DNA of 64,000 bases. Source: Terriglobia bacterium (GTDB lineage: Bacteria; Acidobacteriota; Terriglobia; Terriglobales; Acidobacteriaceae). The notes beneath the pieces were generated by a model. The model had not been told where the DNA came from. It did not search any database and saw nothing but the letters and a program-made list of their open reading frames with translations. Positions 49,832 through 59,812 of this stretch are shown here, piece by piece; position 1 is the stretch's first letter; each line of letters starts with the position of its first letter. The position numbers and the translations under genes were made by a program. The stretch is taken from NCBI GenBank assembly GCA_020073215.1, contig JAIQFO010000004.1, positions 118,868 through 182,867 on the forward strand, read 5' to 3'.

Positions 49832-51280
49832 CTACAGCTTCTCGACCGCCTGCCCGATCCGCTTCAGGGTTGTTTCCCGCCCCAAAACTTCCAGAGTCTC
49901 AAACAACGGCGGGGCGTTCTTGCGTCCGCAAACGGCTACGCGAATCGGCTGAAACATTTGGCCGGCTTTTACGCCTAACTCGTGAGCGGCCGCGCGGAGG
50001 GCTTGGTCCAACGGGTCGTGCTTGAATTCCGTTCGCGCCAGGACTTCTCGCGCCCGGGTCAAAACTTTGAGCGCCATGGCGGTGTCCCCCTTTTGCGGGA
50101 TGAGTTCGGCTGGGTCGTAGGGAGGCAACTGGTCCACGAAAAAGAAGTCGGCGGCGGTGAGGACGTCGCACAGGAGCTTGATGCGCTCGCGGATGAGCGG
50201 GGCGACGGCGTGCATTCTTTCCGATGCGATAAGGAATCCAGCGGCATGGACGATGGGAAGCAGCCGGGCGCTGAGGTCGTCAATGGAAAGCTCGCGGATG
50301 TGCTCGGCGTTAAGCCAGAGGGCCTTGGGGTCGAAGGTTTCCTCTGCTGTCGCGGCGGGCTCCTTGAAATTCACCACCGCGTTGGCGCGATTGATGCCTT
50401 CGAGCGAGAAGGCCTCGGTGAGCTCCTGACGGGTCATCTTGTCCCGATCGTCTTTTGGCGACCAGCCGAGCAGGCATAGGAAATTGATGAAGGCCTCAGG
50501 GAGGAAGCCGGCATCGCGGTAAGTTGTGACGCTCACCACCGGACCGTGCCGGCGCTTGGAGAGCTTTGAGCCGTCGGGGGCGACCAGCAACGGAAGATGC
50601 GCGAATTGCGGCGGCTTGGCGCCCGCGCCTTCGAAAATCAGCACGTGCTTGTAGGTGTTCGAAAGATGGTCTTGGCCGCGAATGACGTGGCTGATCTTCA
50701 GATCCAGGTCATCGGCACAAGAGGCGAGGTGGTAGGTGGGCATGCCGTCGGAGCGGAGAAGCGCGAAGTCTTCGATGTCATCGGCGGATTTGATTTGCTC
50801 GCCGTAGACAGCGTCGGTGAATCGAACCTCTTCTCCCAAACCGCGGGGGACGCGGAAACGAAGGGCGAAAGGTTCTCCGGCAGCGGCCCGACGGTCGCTC
50901 TCGGCTCGGGATAGTTCGCGCATGCCGGGGTTGAAGAGCCAGGTTTGATTGGCACTGGATTTTTCGCTGTCACCGGTGTGGGCGGGGGTAAAATCGCGGT
51001 ACGCCAGGCCCTTTTGAAAGATGGCGTCGGCGATCTGGCGGTGCAGGGCCAGGCGCTCGGATTGCCTGTATTCCTCGTCCCAACTGAGGTCGAGCCAGCG
51101 CAGACCTTCGAAGATGGAATTGACGGATGCTTCGGTGTTGCGCTCGACATCCGTGTCATCCAGGCGGAGGACCATGGTTCCTCCGTTGCGACGGGCGTAG
51201 AGCCAGTTGAAGATGAAGGTGCGGGCACTGCCGACGTGCAGAAAGCCGGTGGGGGAAGGAGCAAATCGTACACGAAGCAT
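49832..51280 (-). CDS. gltX: Glutamyl-tRNA synthetase
   Basis: GltX charges tRNA-Glu. The 482-residue protein has the class I N-terminus [19 protein letters not shown] (HIGH variant HVGS), [13 protein letters not shown], and the KMSKS-type loop SKLSKRRHG, followed by a helical anticodon-binding domain. Length is normal for a discriminating or non-discriminating bacterial GltX; since glnS is present, a discriminating enzyme is expected. It is convergent with the rhomboid-TPR gene, with 23 bases between stops. Confidence 0.97.
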   Translation of the reverse strand: MLRVRFAPSPTGFLHVGSARTFIFNWLYARRNGGTMVLRLDDTDVERNTEASVNSIFEGLRWLDLSWDEEYRQSERLALHRQIADAIFQKGLAYRDFTPAHTGDSEKSSANQTWLFNPGMRELSRAESDRRAAAGEPFALRFRVPRGLGEEVRFTDAVYGEQIKSADDIEDFALLRSDGMPTYHLASCADDLDLKISHVIRGQDHLSNTYKHVLIFEGAGAKPPQFAHLPLLVAPDGSKLSKRRHGPVVSVTTYRDAGFLPEAFINFLCLLGWSPKDDRDKMTRQELTEAFSLEGINRANAVVNFKEPAATAEETFDPKALWLNAEHIRELSIDDLSARLLPIVHAAGFLIASERMHAVAPLIRERIKLLCDVLTAADFFFVDQLPPYDPAELIPQKGDTAMALKVLTRAREVLARTEFKHDPLDQALRAAAHELGVKAGQMFQPIRVAVCGRKNAPPLFETLEVLGRETTLKRIGQAVEKL

Positions 51281-51339
51281 AACTTTTGAGTATAGCGGGA
51301 GTGGGGTTTTGGCTCTACCTGCAGAACTGGCTGTAGAAA

Positions 51340-51353
51340 CGGGGCTTGCCCCG
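51340..51353. repeat. Small GC-rich hairpin
   Basis: CGGGGC-TT-GCCCCG, followed by CCTTTT, lies in the 293-base divergent gap between gltX and the GGDEF/HD-GYP gene. The rest of this gap shows nothing I can assign; no c-di-GMP riboswitch consensus is present. Confidence 0.6.
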
Positions 51354-51573
51354 CCTTTTACTGGAAATCAGATTGGTTACTAACCGGTTACCAAGGTAAC
51401 CCAGCGGGAGAAAATTGCCATAGCGGATCGCATCCCATAGGAAGATAGTTTTGAAATCACCCTGCTCAAGGGTGGAACAGACACGTATTGTTTCGGCCTG
51501 CCGGGTATGACAGGATGATGGCTTCAGAGTTCCATCCGGGCCCCGATTACGACTGATGAGGAAACGTTAGTCC

Positions 51574-54500
51574 ATGCATAGCGTAGCCACAGGTCTGGTG
51601 TTGGTTCCTGGGGCCGTGGCCCTGTTGGTCTTTTGCGTCTTCTGGTACCTGTACGAGCAGAATCGTCACAGTTACTTTCGCGCATGGCTGCTGGCTTGGG
51701 CGGCATACACGCTGCATTACGCGGTGAAGGCGGTGGAATATTTTTATGGCGCTTCCGCGATCCTGCATCTGCTCAGTTCCCTGCTGCTGGTAGCAATGGC
51801 AGCTTGTATCTTTGTCTCGACCCGGCTGATGAAGGAACCGTTCCAGCTGAAATGGTATGACGTGGCGTTGGTGGTCACCGGGATTCTGCTGGCCTATGTG
51901 GGCGTGCGGGCGCAGATGGCAACCGGAGTATTCGTTGAGAGAGCGGACCTGGTGCCGAAATATCTGCGTCTGGAATTGGGACTGGCCGCAACGCTGTTCT
52001 ATTGCTCGTTCCATTTTTACCGCTACGCTTTTCGCAGGAACTCCGTGGCCTTCCGGACGCTCGCATTTTCCCTGGCGCTGTGGGCGGCACTGATGTACGC
52101 GGGCCAACTGCGTCAACCTTTCCTTGAAATAGTTGGCCAGTTTGGGGGTTTCCTGGGGCCGATCCCGCAGATGCTGCTGGCCATCGCCATGGTGATGGTG
52201 CTGTTTGAAAACGAGCGCAATGCGGTGCAGGAAAACGCGTTGGCGTTCTCGACCCTGGGCATCGACCCGCGGCGATTGCTCTCAGCCTCCGACCTGGTCC
52301 CCAGCTTGCAGACTTTTGTGGAAAGGTTAGTGGCGCCTTTGCCTAAGCGCCGCGCCGTTTTTTTTGTTTCCCAGCAGTGGCGCGGCACCGTACCTTCAGT
52401 ACAAAAGGGCTTCTCCGCGGAGTTTCTGGAAAAGCTGCAAAAGACGCAGGCCGGGGATTACATTGCCGAGCTTGCCTACCGGCGTGGTGGAGTGGTCACG
52501 TTTCGGAACCTTGCCGAACTGGAAGAGCCATTGCCGGCGCTTTCGGAGGGAAAGTTCGCGGTCTGCAAGCAGTTGCTGCTGGCCGAGGGAATCACGGACC
52601 TGATGGCGGTGAGCCTGCAGACGCGGGAGCACACCTTCGGGGTAATTTTGTTTCCGCATGCGGAACGGCACATGTTCGGCTCTTCGAATTTGCGGTTGCT
52701 CATCGGACTGGCACTGCAGATTGCGTTGACATTGGAGAACTATGTCGTCATGCATGAGGCGCAGCGGCGAACCAAGGAGTACGAACTCCTCACCGAGATC
52801 GGGCAGGCCATAAGTTCTCATCTCAACCAGGACGAGGTGTTGCGCACGGTGCAGGCGGAACTGGGACAGATTTTCGACACCAGCGATTTCTACATCGCGT
52901 TTCAGGAAGAAGACGAGATCCACTTCGAGCTTGAGATTGAAAGCAACGTTAGTCGTCCCAAACGCTCGCGCAAGGCCAGCAATGGGTTGACCGAATACGT
53001 CATCCGGACGGGTGAGCCGCTGCTGATCGAGTCCGACCTTGAACAGATGCGGGCAAAACTGGGAGTCGACTTTGTACCCGAGCGACCGGCCCGGTCGTTC
53101 TGCGCCGTGCCCATTTTTCTGGGTGGCAAAGCGGTGGGAGTCATGGCGGCGCGGAGTGCGGAGCGGGAATCGCAGTTCCAGGCCCGGGACCTCGAGGTCA
53201 TGCAAACCGTAGCCGGGCAGCTCGGGGTGGCGGTCGAGAATGCGCGCCTGTTTACCGAGGAGCAGCGCCGCGCCCGTCATCTTGCCTTTCTGAACAGCGT
53301 TTCAAAAATGGCGATCTCCAGCGAAGACGCCGAGCAGATGATGGCCGACATCGTGCGCGAGATCCAGAAGAACTTCCGCTACGATCACATCGGCATCGGG
53401 ATCATGGATTACGCCACCAAGGAAATCGAGATCAAAGCCGAGGCGGGAACGACCTCGCAAACCCTGGGCCGTCGAATCGCGGTGGGTAGCGGAGTTCTGG
53501 GAAAGGTCGCCCGTACCGGAGTGAGCGCGCTGGTGCAAAACGCCGGCCCGGGACAGCTCGCCGGGGTGTTGCCGGAATCGCGGGCCGTGCTCTGCCTGCC
53601 GATCAGCTACGGCGAAACGCTGCTCGGCGTGCTCAACGTGGAGAGCCGGGATGAGAATGCTTTCGCTCCCCAGGATGTTCTGATCCTGAATACCCTGGCC
53701 GATCTTCTGGCGACGGCGTTGCACAACTCCTTCGTCTTTCAGAAGCTGCAGCAGCAGTCGATTACCGATGGGTTGACCGGCATCAAGACGAGACGATTTT
53801 TCTGGGAGGCGCTGAGCTCGGAATGGAAGCGCGCGTCCCGTTCAGGCCGGCCATTTTCGGTGGTGTTAATCGATTTGGATAAATTCAAAGAGGTCAACGA
53901 TTCGCTCGGCCACCTGGAGGGGGATCTGGTGCTGGCTCGCGTGGGCCGACTGCTCGAACAGAAGTGCCGCCAGTCGAACGTGGTGGCCCGCTACGGTGGT
54001 GACGAATTCGTCATCCTCATGCCGGAGACGGGGATCGAGCAAGCGCAGGTGCTGGCGGAGAGACTACGGCTCTGGGTCGCCACCGATCCCATGCTGGAAG
54101 AGCACCATATTACCGGCAGTTTTGGGGTTGCCAGTTTTCCCGTCCATGGATTTTCGATGGAAGACCTGATCCGGATCGCGGATGCGGGCATGTACGTCGC
54201 CAAGCACGGGGGAGGAAACCAGGTTTCCACCTCGGACGCGTTCGGTGAAGGGTCTGCTGTCCAGCGACAGCTTGTCTTCCGCTATGTCGAAGGATTCCTG
54301 CAGCGCGAGCACAACGGCCCGGAGCACCTGGAAGAACTGGTCAACACGCTGCGCAAGCTATGCGGACGCGAGGGGGATGCGGATCCGAATGCGATCAAGC
54401 AGGCTGTCGAAGCCTTGGCGCGCGCGGCCGAACTGAGGGAGCAATACGCGGCGGGACACGGCGAGCATTGCGGGTATTATGCCGGGATGATCGCGCGCGG

Positions 54501-54972
54501 ACTCAACCTCTCTGCCCAGGAAGTGGAAGAGGTCACCTTCGCGGCACACGTGCATGATTTGGGCAAGTTGTTTATCGATCCTCGAATCCTGAACAAGCCG
54601 GGCACGCTGACGGAAGAGGAATTCGTGGCGATCAAGACTCACGCTCAGGTAGGTGCGGAAGTGTTACGCGCGATTCCCGAACTCGAGTGCGTGGCCCAGG
54701 CCATTGAATCGCATCATGAAGCCTTCGACGGTAGCGGCTATCCGCTCGGCCTGAAGGGCGAGAGTATACCGCTGTATGGCCGCATCGTCGCCGTGGTGGA
54801 CGCCTACGACAACATGACCAGCGAGCGCTCTTTTGCTCCTCCAAAAACCGAAGAGCAAGCGTTGACAGAACTGGGAAAGCAGAGCGGCACCCACTTCGAC
54901 GGCATGATTGTCCGCTTATTCAGCCGCCTGCTTAAGATGGAGAGAAGCCCCAGTCTGGGCGGCGCGAGCTAG
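51574..54972 (+). CDS. Membrane-anchored GAF/GGDEF/HD-GYP c-di-GMP enzyme
   Basis: The 1132-residue protein has about seven N-terminal membrane helices (residues 5-215), a stretch of two to three GAF-like domains (about 230-720; e.g. YELLTEIGQAISSHLNQDEV and LAFLNSVSKMAISSEDAEQM begin two of them), a GGDEF domain (about 725-890) and an HD-GYP domain (about 945-1125). The diguanylate cyclase motif is intact (YGGDEFVI, about 808), as are the HD-GYP residues (HVHDLGKLFID, about 992; HHEAFDGSGYP, about 1047-1057). It could therefore both make and break c-di-GMP, with ligand binding to the GAF domains and membrane signals choosing the output (inference). Confidence 0.94.
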   Translation: MHSVATGLVLVPGAVALLVFCVFWYLYEQNRHSYFRAWLLAWAAYTLHYAVKAVEYFYGASAILHLLSSLLLVAMAACIFVSTRLMKEPFQLKWYDVALVVTGILLAYVGVRAQMATGVFVERADLVPKYLRLELGLAATLFYCSFHFYRYAFRRNSVAFRTLAFSLALWAALMYAGQLRQPFLEIVGQFGGFLGPIPQMLLAIAMVMVLFENERNAVQENALAFSTLGIDPRRLLSASDLVPSLQTFVERLVAPLPKRRAVFFVSQQWRGTVPSVQKGFSAEFLEKLQKTQAGDYIAELAYRRGGVVTFRNLAELEEPLPALSEGKFAVCKQLLLAEGITDLMAVSLQTREHTFGVILFPHAERHMFGSSNLRLLIGLALQIALTLENYVVMHEAQRRTKEYELLTEIGQAISSHLNQDEVLRTVQAELGQIFDTSDFYIAFQEEDEIHFELEIESNVSRPKRSRKASNGLTEYVIRTGEPLLIESDLEQMRAKLGVDFVPERPARSFCAVPIFLGGKAVGVMAARSAERESQFQARDLEVMQTVAGQLGVAVENARLFTEEQRRARHLAFLNSVSKMAISSEDAEQMMADIVREIQKNFRYDHIGIGIMDYATKEIEIKAEAGTTSQTLGRRIAVGSGVLGKVARTGVSALVQNAGPGQLAGVLPESRAVLCLPISYGETLLGVLNVESRDENAFAPQDVLILNTLADLLATALHNSFVFQKLQQQSITDGLTGIKTRRFFWEALSSEWKRASRSGRPFSVVLIDLDKFKEVNDSLGHLEGDLVLARVGRLLEQKCRQSNVVARYGGDEFVILMPETGIEQAQVLAERLRLWVATDPMLEEHHITGSFGVASFPVHGFSMEDLIRIADAGMYVAKHGGGNQVSTSDAFGEGSAVQRQLVFRYVEGFLQREHNGPEHLEELVNTLRKLCGREGDADPNAIKQAVEALARAAELREQYAAGHGEHCGYYAGMIARGLNLSAQEVEEVTFAAHVHDLGKLFIDPRILNKPGTLTEEEFVAIKTHAQVGAEVLRAIPELECVAQAIESHHEAFDGSGYPLGLKGESIPLYGRIVAVVDAYDNMTSERSFAPPKTEEQALTELGKQSGTHFDGMIVRLFSRLLKMERSPSLGGAS

Positions 54973-54981
54973 AGCTGTTTC

Positions 54982-55008
54982 ACCGCCGAGACGCCGAGGA
55001 CGCCGAGA
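54982..55008. repeat. 9-bp tandem repeat
   Basis: ACCGCCGAG, ACGCCGAGG, ACGCCGAGA lie in tandem ten bases after the GGDEF/HD-GYP stop, followed by AAAATCTTTTT. Confidence 0.75.
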
Positions 55009-55118
55009 AAATCTTTTTGGGGTTTGGAAGTAAAAAGTTTTGGGCGCAGTCGCTGATTGCGACAGTTATCGCGATGCAGCGGAACTATTTCCCCCGTTTC
55101 CGTTAACATACGACCTGT

Positions 55119-55571
55119 ATGGAGACGAGCGTCACACTCTCATCCGCCATTGAACCGCTCAAATATCATCCGGAGGAGCTATCGCTCGCGCCCGTTCTCA
55201 GTGGGACGCCTCTCACGGAATTAGCACTGTCATTTGAGCGGGAACACGCTTTCGAGCCTGCCGGTGGATACGGGGGCCTTGTCCCTAACTGGTTTTCATA
55301 TGGCCCGCTCGACCGCTATTTCTTGGGCGAGTCTGACGACGAGTATTTCGCAAAGGGATGCTACCTGTTGGGTTGTGGTGACTGCGGCGAAGTTGGATGT
55401 TGGCCTCTGCGAGGACGCATTGGGAGAAAGGGCAACATAGTCATTTGGGATTCATTCAGTCAACCACATCGGCTGCTCCGCGACTATTCAGATTTCGGGC
55501 CTTTTCTTTTTGACTTAGAGCTATACAGAACCGCCGTACTCGACGCTGCTGCCCACTTCCGGGGCGGATAA
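55119..55571 (+). CDS. Hypothetical protein with CGDCGEVGCW motif
   Basis: The 150-residue protein has no signal or membrane segment. A central cysteine cluster, LLGCGDCGEVGCWPL (about 84-98), may bind a metal. Before it is a Gly/aromatic-rich part (GGYGGLVPNWFSYGPLDRYFLG), and after it a segment WDSFSQPHRLLRDYSDFGPFLFD. I do not recognise the family with confidence. It stands alone between the c-di-GMP enzyme and a small convergent gene. Confidence 0.65.
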   Translation: METSVTLSSAIEPLKYHPEELSLAPVLSGTPLTELALSFEREHAFEPAGGYGGLVPNWFSYGPLDRYFLGESDDEYFAKGCYLLGCGDCGEVGCWPLRGRIGRKGNIVIWDSFSQPHRLLRDYSDFGPFLFDLELYRTAVLDAAAHFRGG

Positions 55572-55718
55572 CAGTTGCAAAAATCCCCGTAGCGCTCAGA
55601 ACCCCCAACCGCGTCGATCACTTGGCAGGTCGGGCAAAACGGGGGTGGGGGGCCGAATATTGCCTCTGTCCGATGATGGAGCTTTACCGACGTTGTCCGT
55701 AAGGTCGAGTTCAGACTA

Positions 55719-55991
55719 TTACAGTTGAGGCTGTTGCATCGGGGTCAGCACCAGCCTGGCATCTTTCCCCATATAACTCTTCCGCCGAAACCAGTCTTCC
55801 ATCGCATCCTTGAGCTGATCGAGCGGGACATGCGTTCCAATTTCCAGGCGCCCATCGGCCACCGGCAGCGTGTCGTCGAAAACCGACGCGTTGGTGAAGT
55901 TGCGCATGCTGAAGTTGTCGAGCCATTTCAGCGGACAGGGCCGGAGTTGCCCCTCGAGCTCGTATTCCACGCGGAGTTTGCGGGCGAACAT
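55719..55991 (-). CDS. Small hypothetical protein (90 aa)
   Basis: The 90-residue product (MFARKLRVEYELEGQLRPCP...) is soluble, with a charged C-terminal helix (LDQLKDAMEDWFRRKSYMG). Nothing marks a known family. Its ATG lies directly next to the heptad-repeat hairpin at 55995-56081, which would form part of its mRNA leader if transcribed from the pckG side. Reading-frame use and third-position GC look like coding sequence. Confidence 0.55.
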   Translation of the reverse strand: MFARKLRVEYELEGQLRPCPLKWLDNFSMRNFTNASVFDDTLPVADGRLEIGTHVPLDQLKDAMEDWFRRKSYMGKDARLVLTPMQQPQL

Positions 55992-55994
55992 ATT

Positions 55995-56081
55995 CTGAGG
56001 TCAGAGGTCAGAGGTCAGATTGCAGAGGTTGGACCTGGAGCCTATTGGTTCTCACCTCTGCAATCTTACCTCTGACCTCTA
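55995..56081. repeat. Heptad tandem repeat hairpin, site D
   Basis: The left arm reads CTGAGGT, CAGAGGT, CAGAGGT, CAGATTG, CAGAGGT (55995-56029). The right arm reads ACCTCTG, CAATCTT, ACCTCTG, ACCTCTA (56054-56081) and is nearly its exact reverse complement, with a 24-base loop. It lies between the pckG stop and the small gene at 55719-55991. Confidence 0.88.
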
Positions 56082-56098
56082 ACCTTCTAAATTCGTCC

Positions 56099-58012
56099 TT
56101 ATTTATCGGGGGGCAAAGTCTCCCTCTTACCGAGCGGGCTCACTTTGCCAAACCTGCTGACCTTTCCGACCCTGCTGATGCTTACCCGAAGCCGCTTGTC
56201 CAGGTCCTCGAGTTCGCGATTCAGGCCCTCGGGCAGGTGAGTGCCGAACTTGTCGAAGTGTTCGCGGATGAGCGGGATCTCGGCCAACCACCCATCTACA
56301 TCCACGTCGAGCAACTGGCGTAGCCTGTCCTCCGGAATGCCTAAGCCACTGGTATCGAGATCGGCAGGCCGCGGAAGGCGTCCAATCGGCGTGTCCACGG
56401 CATGAGCAGTGCCTTCACAGCGTTCGAAGGCCCACTTCAGCACGCGGCTGTTCTCACCGTACCCAGGCCAGAGGAATTTGCCCTGGTCGTCGGTGCGGAA
56501 CCAGTTCACGTAAAAGATTTTGGGCAGCTTGGCGCCGGGCCGGGCGCCGATCTTCAGATAGTGGGCGAAGTAGTCGCCCATGTTGTAGCCGCAGAAGGGA
56601 AGCATGGCCATCGGGTCGCGGCGAAGTTGGCCGACTTGGCCCGTTGCCGCCGCGGTAGTTTCGCTGCTGGCGGTCGCCCCCAGAAACGTTCCGTGCTGCC
56701 AACTGAACGACTCCGTCACCAGTGGCACCACGCCGCTGCGGCGGCCACCGAAGAGAATGGCGTCGATCGGCACACCTTTGGGGTCTTCCCACTCCGGTGC
56801 AATCACCGGGCACTGGCTTGCCGGGGCGGTAAAGCGCGCATTGGGATGCGCCGCCTTCCGGGCAGAAGCTGGAGTCCATGGCCGCCGTAACCAGTCGACC
56901 AACTCCGCCGGCTTTTCCGCGGTCATCTGCTCCCACCATACGTCGCCATCCGCCGTCATCGCGCAATTGGTGAAGATGGAATTCTTGGTCGCGGCCAGCA
57001 TGGCATTCGGGTTCGACTTCATGCTCGTTCCCGGAGCCACACCAAAGAATCCGTATTCCGGATTGATCGCATACAGGCGGCCATCGAGTCCAAACTTCAT
57101 CCACGCGATGTCGTCGCCAATGGTCTCCACCTTCCATCCCGGTATCGTCGGGATCAGCATGGCGAGGTTCGTCTTACCGCAGGCCGAGGGAAACGCGCCC
57201 GTGAAGTACTTGGACCGGCCCGAGGGGTTGGTCAGCTTCAGGATGAGCATGTGCTCCGCCATCCAGCCCTCATCACGGGCCTGCACCGAAGCGATGCGCA
57301 GCGCGTGACACTTCTTGCCGAGCAGTGCGTTGCCGCCGTAGCCGGAACCGTACGACCAAATCTCGCGCGTGTCCGGAAAATGGCAAATATATTTTTCCTG
57401 CGCGTTGTTCGGCCAGGTAGAATCCGCCTGGTTCGTAGCCAGCGGAGCGCCGACCGAGTGCAGGCCGCGAACGAAATCGCCGTCGCTTCCCAGCACCTCG
57501 AGCACGCGAGCGCCAACCCGCGCCATCGTGTGCATGTTGGCCACAACGTACGGCGAATCCGTGATCTCGACCCCAATATTCGCAATCGGCGAGCCGATGG
57601 GGCCCATGCTGTACGGGATCACATACAGGGTCCGCCCCGCCATTGCGCCCGCATACAGCCCCTGCAACTTCTGCTTCATCTTTGCCGGATCTTCCCAGTT
57701 GTTGGTAGGACCCGCTTCCTCTTTCGTCCGCGCACAGATAAAGGTGCGGTCTTCGACTCGAGCCACATCACCCGGACTCGACCGGACAAGTACGCTGTTC
57801 GGCCGCTTGCTTTCATCAAGCCAGATGGCAGTGCCTGTCAGCACCATCAATCGCAGCATGGCCTGATATTCTTCGCGCGAGCCGTCGCACCAGTACACTC
57901 GATCCGGCTTGCATAGCTGGGCCACTTCTTCCACCCAGGCGCTTAACCGCTCATTCCTCGTTCCGGACTTTCTTTCGTTTATGGCTTCCACATCGGATGT
58001 TACGCTGGACAT
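56099..58012 (-). CDS. pckG: Phosphoenolpyruvate carboxykinase (GTP)
   Basis: PckG converts oxaloacetate plus GTP to phosphoenolpyruvate, the entry step of gluconeogenesis. The start is ATG 58012, nine bases after AAGGAGAG; upstream codons to 58123 lack family similarity. The 637-residue protein shows the GTP-PEPCK P-loop and active-site Cys in [15 protein letters not shown] (C278), the metal and GTP regions [14 protein letters not shown] and [15 protein letters not shown], and [12 protein letters not shown] near the N-terminus. ATP-type PEPCK is excluded by these motifs. Confidence 0.97.
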   Translation of the reverse strand: MSSVTSDVEAINERKSGTRNERLSAWVEEVAQLCKPDRVYWCDGSREEYQAMLRLMVLTGTAIWLDESKRPNSVLVRSSPGDVARVEDRTFICARTKEEAGPTNNWEDPAKMKQKLQGLYAGAMAGRTLYVIPYSMGPIGSPIANIGVEITDSPYVVANMHTMARVGARVLEVLGSDGDFVRGLHSVGAPLATNQADSTWPNNAQEKYICHFPDTREIWSYGSGYGGNALLGKKCHALRIASVQARDEGWMAEHMLILKLTNPSGRSKYFTGAFPSACGKTNLAMLIPTIPGWKVETIGDDIAWMKFGLDGRLYAINPEYGFFGVAPGTSMKSNPNAMLAATKNSIFTNCAMTADGDVWWEQMTAEKPAELVDWLRRPWTPASARKAAHPNARFTAPASQCPVIAPEWEDPKGVPIDAILFGGRRSGVVPLVTESFSWQHGTFLGATASSETTAAATGQVGQLRRDPMAMLPFCGYNMGDYFAHYLKIGARPGAKLPKIFYVNWFRTDDQGKFLWPGYGENSRVLKWAFERCEGTAHAVDTPIGRLPRPADLDTSGLGIPEDRLRQLLDVDVDGWLAEIPLIREHFDKFGTHLPEGLNRELEDLDKRLRVSISRVGKVSRFGKVSPLGKRETLPPDK

Positions 58013-58155
58013 AAGAGTACTCTCCTTAAAATGACAAACCGCACAGCTTCTAATCGAGCCACTAAGATCACGTCCGCGGACAGAAGGCGAGGCTGGGAAC
58101 TCCGCCCATGCCACTTGGGCCAAAGTTCATTTGCCCCGGCATCGAGGGCCCTTCG

Positions 58156-58518
58156 CTAGCGGGTAGCAGCAACCTGAGGTTCGACACCCGCTACAACGCC
58201 TTCCAGGTGCGTCAAAGTCTCATCGACGGTAAGCGAATACATCTCACGGCCCAGGCCTTCGCCCGATTCCAGTGCTGTTTTAAGAAAATGGCCGGCGATT
58301 TCCTTCGCCAGAGAGTCGGTGATCAGTTTCCCGGTCTGCTTCTTGTACTCGACCCACGCGGGATGCGGCAGCGCCACCCAGACCGGGCGCCCGTCGACCA
58401 GGAACTTGATATCCACGGCATCGGCGTGGCGGGTGGCGATGGCCACGATCAAGGCTTGGTAGAGGCAGTGGACTTGTTTCTTGGTCCAGCGGTCGGTCGC
58501 CGTGAAGTCAGTGAACAT
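58156..58518 (-). CDS. Hypothetical protein (120 aa)
   Basis: From ATG 58518 the product is 120 residues (MFTDFTATDRWTKKQVH). It looks like a small soluble alpha/beta protein: a helix (KKQVHCLYQALIVAIATRHA), strands (AVDIKFLVDGRPVWVALPHP), and a final helix-rich half ending in a Val/Ala-rich tail. No known domain is recognised. It lies on the same strand as pckG and upstream of it by 140 bases, so cotranscription is possible. A longer frame to 58575 begins with less protein-like sequence. Confidence 0.65.
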   Translation of the reverse strand: MFTDFTATDRWTKKQVHCLYQALIVAIATRHADAVDIKFLVDGRPVWVALPHPAWVEYKKQTGKLITDSLAKEIAGHFLKTALESGEGLGREMYSLTVDETLTHLEGVVAGVEPQVAATR

Positions 58519-58724
58519 CAGAGGACTCAAAAGGCAGTACCCGTAACTATATCGCCGGGCGGGGGTGGGGAGCAAACGGTTGGTCGCGATGGAAGAGCCT
58601 ACTCACGTCGTATCCCCTGTCGGGGTTGAAGCGTTTGAAGCCTTTTGGCGACTGGGCGACGGTGGTGGCGCAGAAGTGAAGACTGCGGAACTGGGTTCCG
58701 CCGGACAGCCGAAAGCGACTGTCG

Positions 58725-59618
58725 CTATGTGGTTTTTGGCGCGGAATGCAGAGCTTCGATTGCCGCTTTTACTTTTGCTGTCACCGCATCCGTATCTCGC
58801 AGGGTCAGCCCGGCGGTAGAGACTGGCGTTCCTACTCGCATCTCCAGCGACTGGCACTTGATGTGGTAGGTGTTCATGGGTAGTAGGTCGAAGGTACCTA
58901 CTAGCGCTACGGGCACGATATCGGCTTGGGCTTTGATGGCTAGAAAGAATGCTCCCGGGAGAAACGGTTGAATCTCGCCATCTCTTGTGCGGCCGCCTTC
59001 GGGAAAGATGACCAGCGGCATGCCTTGGCGCAAGCTTCTGAGCGCTGACTTTACGGCTCCAATCGAGGCGGCCGGATTTTGCTGGTTGATGCAGACTTGT
59101 CCGGAGCGCTTTAGATGCCAGCCTATGAACGGGTACGCCAGCAATTCACTTTTGAAGATGATGCGGAATTGAAATGGCAGGTAGACGTAGAGAATCGGAA
59201 TGTCGAGGGCCGAGGCGTGGGTGACCGCATAGACGCGGGGCTTGGAGGCGCCGATCTTGTCGTACTCCATGCCCGCGACTGTTACTGGCGACAGGATCGT
59301 CTTCATGATGAGCCACGACCAAAGGCGCGCGAAATTGTGCTGGATGCGCCCGTTGCGGTCGACGAACGAGGAGAGCAAGGAAAGCGTGCCCAGAATCAGG
59401 GTGTAGGCCCAGATCAGCGGGTTCAGAATGAAATAAGAGCGCAGACGACTGGGCCAGCCATGGCGGTTCTTGGCAGCGGGGCGGCTATCGGACCACGTGG
59501 GGATGGCTTCTCCCGAATGCGCGTTGGAGCGCGGTTCTTCGCGTTCTTTTTCGGGTTCCGCAGTCGTGGCAATTTTGTTCAAAATAGATTCGTCGGTTCG
59601 CTCAGTGAAACAATTCAT
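58725..59618 (-). CDS. 1-acyl-sn-glycerol-3-phosphate acyltransferase (PlsC-like)
   Basis: The 297-residue protein starts at ATG 59618 (a GTG at 59651 is in frame). A polar N-terminal part of about 60 residues precedes one membrane helix (about 64-86, SYFILNPLIWAYTLILGTLSLL). The acyltransferase motifs follow: H-x4-D in THASALDIPIL, and FPEGGRTRDGEIQPFLPGAF. The product acylates lysophosphatidate at the sn-2 position at the inner membrane. The extended charged N-terminus is unusual for PlsC. Repeats fill the region upstream of the start. Confidence 0.88.
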   Translation of the reverse strand: MNCFTERTDESILNKIATTAEPEKEREEPRSNAHSGEAIPTWSDSRPAAKNRHGWPSRLRSYFILNPLIWAYTLILGTLSLLSSFVDRNGRIQHNFARLWSWLIMKTILSPVTVAGMEYDKIGASKPRVYAVTHASALDIPILYVYLPFQFRIIFKSELLAYPFIGWHLKRSGQVCINQQNPAASIGAVKSALRSLRQGMPLVIFPEGGRTRDGEIQPFLPGAFFLAIKAQADIVPVALVGTFDLLPMNTYHIKCQSLEMRVGTPVSTAGLTLRDTDAVTAKVKAAIEALHSAPKTT

Positions 59619-59667
59619 GAATGGTTCTTGCAACTTTGAAACCTCGTACACTTCGCGGCAAAAAGCA

Positions 59668-59693
59668 GATCCTTCGCTTCGCTCAGGATGACA
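59668..59693. repeat. Solo palindromic element matching the GIY-YIG element end
   Basis: GATCCTTCGCTTC is followed by GCTCAGGATGACA (59681-59693). The latter 13-mer is identical to the right end of the GIY-YIG element (8649-8661). No gene is associated with this copy. Confidence 0.75.
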
Positions 59694-59780
59694 ACATCTT
59701 CTGAGAGAACATCTTCTGAATTACGCACTGCACAGTAGGGCTCTCAGTTGCACCGCACAGTAGTATCTCACTTGCACCGC
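59693..59780. repeat. Two tandem-repeat arrays upstream of plsC-like gene
   Basis: AACATCTTCTGAGAG is repeated partly at 59708. Then a 24-25-bp unit is repeated twice plus a partial third: CACTGCACAGTAGGGCTCTC (59726 on), CACCGCACAGTAGTATCTCA (59751 on) and CACCGC (59775-59780). Confidence 0.8.
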
Positions 59781-59812
59781 GGCTCTTACGATTGTCGGGG
59801 CAAGCTCCGTCT

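Noticed and set aside
51281..51573. c-di-GMP riboswitch upstream of the GGDEF/HD-GYP gene
   Set aside because: The conserved GEMM blocks are absent; only a small GC hairpin is visible.
55995..56081. CRISPR array
   Set aside because: The repeat units are seven bases with no spacers, and the arms are inverted; no cas gene is present in the window.
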